Made by a program: the position numbers and the translations under genes. A stretch of DNA of 5,032 bases from Granulosicoccaceae bacterium (lineage in GTDB: Bacteria; Pseudomonadota; Gammaproteobacteria; Granulosicoccales; Granulosicoccaceae): the NCBI GenBank assembly GCA_023301405.1, contig JALZUX010000558.1, positions 1-5,032 on the forward strand, given 5' to 3'. The notes beneath the pieces were generated by a model. That model worked only from the letters and a program-made list of their open reading frames with translations, did not search any database and was not told the origin of the DNA. This document shows, piece by piece, positions 1 to 5,032 of the stretch. Each line of letters opens with the position of its first letter. The first letter of the stretch is position 1.

Positions 1-160
1 TGTGTGGTTCAAACCAGATCAAAATTTACGTAGTTTAAAGCTGTCTCTCCGACGGAAGGCACAAAAGCTCTCCGAAGATCCTAAACGGTTTTTCAGTGAT
101 TCGAACATTCCGGTATTCAGATATTTGGGGAAATTGATTCCCATGAGAGAAGCGGCATAG
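1..160 (+). CDS. C-terminal end of an unidentified protein, possibly a capsule/LPS glycosyltransferase (5' end outside window)
   Basis: An open frame enters from the left edge (first whole codon at base 2) and stops at TAG 158-160, giving about 52 residues. The tail is strongly basic and contains RRKAQKLSEDPKRFF followed by SDS, then a short hydrophobic/basic end (RYLGKLIPMREAA). From general knowledge, a basic K/R-L-x-x-DP-x-x-FF-x-D-S tail recurs at the C-termini of many capsule and LPS glycosyltransferases. That fits the neighbourhood but does not identify an enzyme, because no catalytic domain is visible. Its stop codon shares one base with the GTG start of the next gene, so the two are probably translationally coupled and belong to one operon. 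It could equally be any other protein with a basic amphipathic tail. Confidence 0.6.
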   Translation, partial: VWFKPDQNLRSLKLSLRRKAQKLSEDPKRFFSDSNIPVFRYLGKLIPMREAA

Positions 161-1218
161 TGTTGAGTAACCCTCTACAGATTGGTAAGTCGCGTGGCCT
201 TAGTGCTGTGACCAGAATGCTGCGTCTGTCAGCGCCATTTTTTAGTGTAACCCCGCAGTTATCAAATGGACTGTTAGATCTCAATGTTGATCCTCTCCAG
301 TCATTTGAGGAACACCGAACAGCCAAGCATGCGTTTAGTTATCTTAATACAGTTGCTACCACGGGGCTTTTCAGTAGGCAGACCCTAGATCAATTTTACG
401 AAGTTCTGAGTATTGAAGGGCACTGTATCCATAAGCATTTGCTTTATTATCTGGCATCTTTGTACTTACAGGTAGGTGAGAACGATAGGGTCAGACAGCT
501 ACTGATGTCAACGGGGGCGGCTTCGCCTGAAATGAGTTGGTTTGCTGCGTTGATGTTGTATGCAAGGAGAAATGGCTTTGAGATCCCCATACAAAATGTT
601 GACGATGAAAAGTGCCTGGAATTTCTTGAACAACGTTTGATTGATTCAGCATCGGCAATTTCTGAAGAAATTGTCGCTAATAGCAGTGTTGCTATTATCG
701 GTAATGCCCCTAGCGCAAATATGAGTATATGTGCTGATGACGATGTATCATTCTGTTTTAACAATTACACTTGTAACCAGAGAATTACCGGAACCTCTGT
801 CTTTCACGTGGTCACTCCCTCATGGGAGTTGGGGCAGTCGGCCGGAGAGTCCCGGTTGTTTATAACTGGCAATAACATATTTCATCGACGCAGCCGGGTG
901 TGGCGCAGATTTTCTGACTGTCAGTATCAGTCTGTATCTTGCTTTCCTAAAGAATTATGGTCGCGGCTTTACTTGCAATTAAAGGCACCTCCCTCTGCGG
1001 GGTTGTTAATGATGAGTTGCTTATCAGAGATCACCTTTCCTGACGATGTTGCTATTGTGGTAACCGGCTTTTCAGAATCTACGCCGTTGGTTAATCACGA
1101 TTATGATCGTGTACCTGCTTCGTCTCGGCATAATTGGGACGAAGAGGCTTTTCAGCGCAAGGTTGCATTAGAAATACTGCAGGCTAAGGCAGCTTCGCTG
1201 CATTGTATTACTGGATGA
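160..1218 (+). CDS. GT29-type sialyltransferase-like glycosyltransferase
   Basis: A 352-residue protein, probably cytoplasmic or membrane-peripheral, likely transferring a sialic-acid-type sugar from a CMP donor during capsule assembly. The C-terminal half carries the ordered landmarks of the GT29 fold. VAIIGNAPS (177-185) and CFNNY (199-203), then GTSVFHVV (211-218), correspond to the large sialyl motif (VAVVGNxxS...RFNN...GTK.D). PPSAGLLMMSC (277-287) and VVTGFS (300-305) correspond to the small motif (PSTG...GF). NHDYD (312-316) and RHNWDEEAF (323-331) correspond to the final His-containing motifs. Residues 1-170 are helical, with a TPR-like stretch around 85-120, and have no signal peptide or obvious membrane anchor. 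The GTG start overlaps the upstream TAG by one base, with a purine-rich GAGAGAAG about 7 bases before it; a TTG at 163 is a possible alternative. GT29 is known mainly from eukaryotes, and most bacterial sialyltransferases belong to other families (GT38, 42, 52, 80). Donor and acceptor are inferred, and the enzyme could use another nonulosonic acid or Kdo. Confidence 0.72.
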   Translation: MLSNPLQIGKSRGLSAVTRMLRLSAPFFSVTPQLSNGLLDLNVDPLQSFEEHRTAKHAFSYLNTVATTGLFSRQTLDQFYEVLSIEGHCIHKHLLYYLASLYLQVGENDRVRQLLMSTGAASPEMSWFAALMLYARRNGFEIPIQNVDDEKCLEFLEQRLIDSASAISEEIVANSSVAIIGNAPSANMSICADDDVSFCFNNYTCNQRITGTSVFHVVTPSWELGQSAGESRLFITGNNIFHRRSRVWRRFSDCQYQSVSCFPKELWSRLYLQLKAPPSAGLLMMSCLSEITFPDDVAIVVTGFSESTPLVNHDYDRVPASSRHNWDEEAFQRKVALEILQAKAASLHCITG

Positions 1219-1344
1219 GTGCTCGTCGAAAATATGAAGCAACCAACGACATAACTTATTGTTAGCTGTATTGAGTGGCCCGCACCTCTAAGCTACGCTG
1301 CACGTAACCTATCCGGCGTCGTGTGTTTGTGGTATCCGTGATTT
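1219..1344 (+). other. Non-coding spacer before the MFS gene
   Basis: This 126-base gap has no plausible ORF. It contains a small imperfect hairpin (GAGTG/CACCTC with one bulged base, about 1274-1290) not followed by a T-run, so no intrinsic terminator is called. No convincing sigma-70 pair or ops/JUMPstart element was found. Given the size of the gap, a promoter for the MFS gene could lie here, but none can be pinned down. Confidence 0.4.
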
Positions 1345-2544
1345 ATGGAAACATTAATCATTGGTAGAGTGAATCGAGGCGTGCTGTCTTTGGCGGTCGG
1401 GGAGACAATCGTCTGGGCGGGACTGCTTTATATATTCCCTGCGTTGTTATTGCGATGGGAAAATGACCTTGGGTGGTCAAATCCTCAGTTAACCGGTGCG
1501 ATAACCATTGCGTTGTTGTGCTCTGCGCTTTGCTCGCCATTTGCGGGGAGGGCCATTGATCGTGGTTATGGCCCACATTTAATGGCTGGTTGCGGTTTTG
1601 TAGGTGCTGTGGCTTTATTTTCATTGTCTTATATTCAGTCACTATGGCAGTTTTATTTGCATTGGGCGTTGATTGGCGCGAGTTTATCCGGGTGTTTGTA
1701 CGAACCCTGTTTCGCATTGATCACTCGTGCGTTCGGCAGTCAAGCACGGCAAAGTATTCTGTTGGTAACGCTCATTGCCGGGTTTGCCAGTACGTTGAGC
1801 TTTCCCGGTGCGCATGCACTCACTGATCTGTACGGATGGCGTGTGGCGGTACGTTATTTCGCTGTGATCGTGTTGCTGGTGGGGGTGCCTGCTTTGTGGC
1901 TGGGTGCGTCTTGCGTTGAGTTGCAAGTTCAGGAAGTCCACAAAGTTAAGGCGCTCCGGTGGCGGCAGGTACGGCGACTTCTGACTCCAGTGTTTTTGTG
2001 TCTGTCTGGTTCTTTTGCGTTGTTGGCAGTGGTGCATGGAATGACAATTCATCATTTGTTGCACCTTCTTAGTGATCGAGGGCTGGCACTTGACGCTGCT
2101 GTAGTTGTTGCCTCATTGATCGGGCCAATGCAGGTGGCTGGGCGGTTAGCGATGTTTGTGGTCAATGATCGTGTTAGTAATATCGCCATTACCAACATCT
2201 GTTTTGTCGCCCTTACACTGGCTATTGTATTGCTATTTGCGGTAACTCAACATGCTGCGTTAGCGTTTGGTTTTGTCCTTCTGTTTGGCGCAGCCTATGG
2301 GATGGTCAGCGTCATCAGGCCGGTGGTCGCGCGCGAGGTGCTGGGTGGCACTGACTTCGGTTTGAAAGCCGGCTTTCTTGCCTTTTTCTATCTGATTGGG
2401 TCATCGATCGCGCCTTACGTCGGCTCAATCATTTGGCGTGCTGGCGGGTATAATTTGGTGTTATTCGCACAATTTGGTCTCACGCTGGCAGGCTTGCTTA
2501 TCTTTAAAGCCGTCACGCGCTCTGTTAAACGTGATGCAGGCTGA
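1345..2544 (+). CDS. MFS family permease, 12 transmembrane segments
   Basis: A 399-residue inner-membrane secondary transporter of normal length for the major facilitator superfamily. About twelve hydrophobic helices can be placed, roughly at residues 13-35, 50-67, 79-97, 101-121, 137-158, 168-187, 211-235, 251-272, 279-298, 303-324, 340-363 and 368-388, with a charged central cytoplasmic loop at about 190-210. The loop between helices 2 and 3 reads GRAIDRGYGP (68-77), a clear version of MFS motif A (G-x-x-x-D-R-x-G). The N-terminal pattern, with FPALLLRWENDLGWS (31-45) just before motif A, resembles uncharacterised bacterial MFS proteins related to the monocarboxylate/oxalate-formate groups, but the substrate cannot be read from sequence. 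ATG 1345 is taken as the start although no good Shine-Dalgarno precedes it; GTG 1369 is an alternative. Spacers of 126 and 173 bases separate it from its neighbours, so it may be transcribed independently of the capsule genes. A role in capsule precursor transport is possible but unsupported. Confidence 0.9.
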   Translation: METLIIGRVNRGVLSLAVGETIVWAGLLYIFPALLLRWENDLGWSNPQLTGAITIALLCSALCSPFAGRAIDRGYGPHLMAGCGFVGAVALFSLSYIQSLWQFYLHWALIGASLSGCLYEPCFALITRAFGSQARQSILLVTLIAGFASTLSFPGAHALTDLYGWRVAVRYFAVIVLLVGVPALWLGASCVELQVQEVHKVKALRWRQVRRLLTPVFLCLSGSFALLAVVHGMTIHHLLHLLSDRGLALDAAVVVASLIGPMQVAGRLAMFVVNDRVSNIAITNICFVALTLAIVLLFAVTQHAALAFGFVLLFGAAYGMVSVIRPVVAREVLGGTDFGLKAGFLAFFYLIGSSIAPYVGSIIWRAGGYNLVLFAQFGLTLAGLLIFKAVTRSVKRDAG

Positions 2545-2717
2545 TTTCTTTTGGCGTTGAAATTAATACAGTCACTTAATCAAGCTAAGGCCCGGATCCA
2601 ATGATCTCTGCAGAGGCTTAGGTCTCCTTTTCGTGTAAACGGAACCTCACTGTTGCAAACTGTTACTTTGGCTTACTTTCTGCACTTGGTTTGAGATACC
2701 TCACGCAGGAATACCGC
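2545..2717 (+). other. Non-coding spacer, possible promoter region for the 2718 gene and kpsC
   Basis: This 173-base gap contains a perfect 10-base palindrome, CTCTGCAGAG (about 2607-2616), just before a short pyrimidine stretch. The stem is too short and has no loop or T-run, so it is not a convincing terminator. TTGCAA near 2654 could be a -35 box, but no good -10 box sits at the right distance. The spacer would be the natural place for a promoter driving the downstream gene pair. That is inferred from layout, not from a recognised motif. Confidence 0.35.
2707..2710 (+). promoter_or_regulatory. Ribosome binding site deciding the start at 2718
   Basis: AGGA sits 7 bases before ATG 2718. The frame is also open upstream to a TTG at 2691, but that codon lacks a comparable site, so ATG 2718 is preferred and the protein is 217 rather than 226 residues. 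Confidence 0.6.
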
Positions 2718-3371
2718 ATGCCAGCTGCGCAAAGCTCATCCCTAATTCAGGACTACAGCGTCGTTTATACCCAATTGCAGCGGGGTAAGCGTGAGCTGAT
2801 CGAATTCGGTGCGGATCGCGTGTTAGTGAATCGCTATGTAATCGATGCCGCTGAAAGTACCAACCCGGTAGATCCAGAGCCAGTACTCGACACCGTTAGC
2901 CTTGAAAAGGTTCTTGAGGGTGACACTGCTGCCGAGCGAAGGCAGTACTGCAAACATGTTCTTGGCGAGTTGGTCGGGATGCAAGAGGAAGTAAATACAC
3001 TGCAAAAGGTGGCCCGTGAGAAGGGGATCAGTGCTGGCATATTGACGATTGTCGGACAGGCTTCGGTGCATAGTCCTGAAGACAACGGCGCTTCGGTGAT
3101 ATATCAGTTAAACGAATTAATGAATCCGTCTGAAGGTGAGGTCGCGAAGGAGTCGGTAACTTCAACAGCAAGTACGCAGAAGGAAATCACCACCGATGGA
3201 GTTCACTCTGATTTATTGGCAGCAGCTAACGATGCTCAGAGTACGGACTTGAAACGATTAACTCCATTTCAGAAAATCATAGCAACGATGGCCGAACACA
3301 AAACAGCCTTGATTACCGACATGGTGGTTTGCTTTTTTGCCTCCTGTTTTGCAATCAGTTTAGTAAGTTAA
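2718..3371 (+). CDS. Uncharacterised tail-anchored membrane protein next to kpsC
   Basis: I do not recognise this 217-residue protein. It has no signal peptide. Residues 8-45 are mixed helical (QDYSVVYTQLQRGKRELIEF). An acidic, proline-containing segment follows (46-58), then a charged helical and possibly coiled-coil region (60-102, including ERRQYCKHVLGELVGMQEEV). After an E-K-G-I turn at 101-104 a second helical part runs to about 136. A polar S/T/E-rich linker covers about 137-178, and a single hydrophobic segment (about 198-216, containing MVVCFFASCFAISLVS) ends at the last residue. This is the architecture of a C-tail-anchored inner-membrane protein with its bulk in the cytoplasm. The helix-G-helix-(S/P)ED-helix pattern at 80-136 faintly recalls GapR/DUF2312-type proteins, too weakly to assign. 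The stop is 15 bases before the kpsC start, so co-transcription is likely and a role in capsule assembly or its regulation is plausible. The start was chosen by the AGGA site at 2707. Confidence 0.75.
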   Translation: MPAAQSSSLIQDYSVVYTQLQRGKRELIEFGADRVLVNRYVIDAAESTNPVDPEPVLDTVSLEKVLEGDTAAERRQYCKHVLGELVGMQEEVNTLQKVAREKGISAGILTIVGQASVHSPEDNGASVIYQLNELMNPSEGEVAKESVTSTASTQKEITTDGVHSDLLAAANDAQSTDLKRLTPFQKIIATMAEHKTALITDMVVCFFASCFAISLVS

Positions 3372-3386
3372 CTGTTGGATGCCAGT

Positions 3387-5032
3387 GTGAAGGGTTTTAC
3401 ACTTTCTGCGGGGATTGGAAAAATCCCTCATATTGAACGGTTTCTCGGCGTTAAAGGCCTATCGAGAAGCCCTTCGATACTGTGTACGTCGGCTTGTAAC
3501 GGGGTGTATTCATGGGGCTCAAAGCCATATAGTGTTCATTCGGAAAAAATAGCTCAAGCCAGAGGTTTGCCGCATATCAGGCTTGAAGATGGTTTTGTTT
3601 GCTCTTATGGAAACAGTGCCCGTCATCGGAAATACTCTCTGGTCGTCGATCAGATCGGTATTTACTACGATGCAACTCAGCCATCAAGGCTTGAAAACAT
3701 TCTAAATGGGTTGGACGCTGATTCGTGGAGGCTAGGCAATACGGAGTGGATTGGGCGTGCCCAACGCTTGATAACAAGACTTATTGTTAACAATATCAGT
3801 AAGTACAACAACCTGGCCAAAGCAACAGCGGACTTTGATCATATCAATGATTATGTACTGGTGATTGACCAAACGGTCGGTGATCAGTCCGTTAGGCTTG
3901 GTGGTATGAATGCGGAACGCTTCTCTACCATGCTGCGTGCGGCACTGCGTGAACATCCGCAGGAGAAAGTATTTGTTAAAGTGCATCCAGAAGTGATGGC
4001 AGGTCGTAAGCAGGGCTATCTTTCTGAGCTTGCGAAGTCGCTTGGCGTGCAATTGATCAGCGGGGAAATTTCCGCAGAAAGGCTGAGTGAGTGTACCCAG
4101 ATGTATGTTGGCACTTCGTTGTATGGCATGGAAGCGCTGTTGCGTGGAGTGTCGGTGGTGTGCTTTGGTCAGCCTTTTTATTCTGGCTGGGGGGTTACCC
4201 GTGATATACAGCCTCTGGCACGTCGAACTGCCACCCGGACGGTTGCAGAAATTTTTATGGCTTCCTATCTGGTTTATGCAAATTATGTTGATCCGATTAC
4301 CGGTGAGCATTGCGAGTTAGAAGATATCATTGATCACATCGAGATACAGGCGGCACAACGCCACCGTATTGGCAGGCAGTTGACCTGTGTCGGTATAACC
4401 CCTTGGAAGCGACGATATATAGATCAATACTTATTGCGTGCTGATTATGGGCATTCTCATATGGCCATAAAAAGGTGGTTGTCTCGAGAGCCCGCGGCAT
4501 TGGCCTCTGAGAATTTTTTGGTGTGGGGCAAAAAGTCCGTCGATACCAAGCTTGAACAAAAAATGTCGCTCTATAAAGTTACCCGGATGGAGGACGGCTT
4601 TGTGCGCTCAGTGGGTCTGGGCAGTAATTATACTGCTCCTCGATCACTGGTGATTGACGATCTGGGGATTTATTTTGATGCCACACGACCCTCCCGTCTG
4701 GAGTACATGCTTCAGAATCATCAATGTACGCAATCAGAGATAAATCGTGCACAGGCACTGATTGACGTGTTGATTGAGCAACGGATTAGTAAGTATGTCA
4801 GTGCCAATGTAGGCGCTGCAGACAGCTCGTTTTACCGGGGCAAAAAGGCCTTACTGGTCATTGGGCAGGTTGATGGCGACGCGTCGCTGAAATTTGGCAC
4901 CAATGAGGTGAAGTCCAACCTCGAGTTACTGACGACGGTGAGGGAACGTAACCCTGATCGTGTGATCGTATACAAGCCGCACCCGGATGTAGTGAGCGGG
5001 AATCGCTCGGATGGAATTGAAAGCTATAGTGA
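3387..5032 (+). CDS. kpsC: Capsule linker beta-Kdo transferase KpsC (3' end beyond window)
   Basis: 548 residues are visible. KpsC proteins are usually about 670-700, so the end of the second module is missing. KpsC is a cytoplasmic, membrane-associated enzyme of group 2 capsule systems. It has two retaining beta-Kdo transferase modules that alternate beta-2,4 and beta-2,7 linkages to build the poly-Kdo linker, after KpsS adds the first Kdo to lysophosphatidylglycerol. Module 1 (about 1-330) shows WGSKP (43-47), RLEDGFVCS (65-73), LVVDQIGIYYDA (85-96), ISKYN (137-141), DQTVGDQS (161-168), VKVHPEV (197-203) and TSLYGMEALLRG (243-254), followed by CFGQPFYSGWG (259-269). Module 2 (from about 336) repeats the pattern: VWGKK (379-383), RMEDGFVRS (400-408), LVIDDLGIYFDATRPS (421-436), ISKY (467-470), GQVDGDAS (493-500) and VYKPHPDV (528-535). 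GTG 3387 is chosen because it lies just before the family N-terminus (SAGIGKIPHIERFL) and has GGA 7 bases upstream; TTG 3375 is an alternative. In module 1 the usual Arg of EDGF-x-RS is Cys72. The frame is otherwise intact. Confidence 0.95.
   Translation, partial: MKGFTLSAGIGKIPHIERFLGVKGLSRSPSILCTSACNGVYSWGSKPYSVHSEKIAQARGLPHIRLEDGFVCSYGNSARHRKYSLVVDQIGIYYDATQPSRLENILNGLDADSWRLGNTEWIGRAQRLITRLIVNNISKYNNLAKATADFDHINDYVLVIDQTVGDQSVRLGGMNAERFSTMLRAALREHPQEKVFVKVHPEVMAGRKQGYLSELAKSLGVQLISGEISAERLSECTQMYVGTSLYGMEALLRGVSVVCFGQPFYSGWGVTRDIQPLARRTATRTVAEIFMASYLVYANYVDPITGEHCELEDIIDHIEIQAAQRHRIGRQLTCVGITPWKRRYIDQYLLRADYGHSHMAIKRWLSREPAALASENFLVWGKKSVDTKLEQKMSLYKVTRMEDGFVRSVGLGSNYTAPRSLVIDDLGIYFDATRPSRLEYMLQNHQCTQSEINRAQALIDVLIEQRISKYVSANVGAADSSFYRGKKALLVIGQVDGDASLKFGTNEVKSNLELLTTVRERNPDRVIVYKPHPDVVSGNRSDGIESYS

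Noticed and set aside
1270..1295. Small hairpin in the spacer before the MFS gene, considered as an intrinsic terminator
   Set aside because: Only about five base pairs with a bulge, and no T-run follows.
1240..1310. TAAC...GTTA short inverted repeats, considered as an integron attC-like site
   Set aside because: The core bases do not match the RYYYAAC/GTTRRRY consensus and the arms do not pair over a useful length.
1684..2064. Minus-strand open frame of 126 codons opposite the MFS gene
   Set aside because: Gln/His/Arg-rich composition typical of the antisense of hydrophobic membrane codons; no ribosome site or recognisable domain.
2607..2616. Perfect palindrome CTCTGCAGAG, considered as an operator or terminator stem
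   Set aside because: A single 10-base palindrome can occur by chance; there is no loop, T-tract or second copy.
2691..2717. TTG start at 2691, giving a nine-residue longer version of the unknown protein
   Set aside because: No ribosome binding site before TTG, while ATG 2718 has AGGA at 7-base spacing.
3732..4310. Minus-strand open frame of 192 codons
   Set aside because: It lies wholly opposite the well-conserved kpsC coding sequence, and its His/Arg/Thr-rich translation resembles no family; it is an antisense shadow.

Overview
The window is about 5 kb of Gram-negative, probably gammaproteobacterial chromosome. All supported genes lie on the plus strand. It reads as part of a group 2 (ABC-transporter/Kdo-linker type) capsule polysaccharide locus. 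The anchor is the 3' gene (3387 to the window edge), which encodes KpsC. KpsC is the two-module retaining beta-Kdo transferase that builds the poly-Kdo linker on the lipid terminus of exported capsules. A marine or environmental gammaproteobacterium (Oceanospirillales/Alteromonadales-like) is my guess from intermediate base composition and gene content; the sequence does not prove it.

Layout: (1) 1-160 is the C-terminal tail of an unidentified gene, whose basic, RDP-x-x-FF-like ending resembles those of capsule/LPS glycosyltransferases. (2) 160-1218 overlaps that stop codon by one base. It encodes a 352-residue protein with the ordered signature of a GT29-type sialyltransferase, behind a helical N-terminal region. 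(3) 1219-1344 is non-coding. (4) 1345-2544 is a 12-helix MFS permease. (5) 2545-2717 is non-coding. (6) 2718-3371 is an unrecognised 217-residue protein with a charged helical region, a polar linker and one hydrophobic segment at its extreme C-terminus. (7) After 15 bases comes kpsC, cut by the window end in its second catalytic module.

How the genes may work together: KpsC would extend the Kdo linker on lysophosphatidylglycerol. The GT29-like enzyme and the truncated upstream gene would help assemble the repeat polymer, possibly with a sialic-acid-like (nonulosonic) sugar. The tail-anchored protein is placed to be co-expressed with KpsC and could act with it at the inner membrane. The MFS gene, set off by gaps of 126 and 173 bases, looks like a separate unit or an insertion into the locus. 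No KpsM/T/D/E/S genes, RNA genes, mobile elements or CRISPR arrays are visible. The observations most worth a second look are the GT29-like enzyme in a bacterial capsule locus, the unknown tail-anchored protein before kpsC, and a Cys replacing the usual Arg in the first KpsC module.
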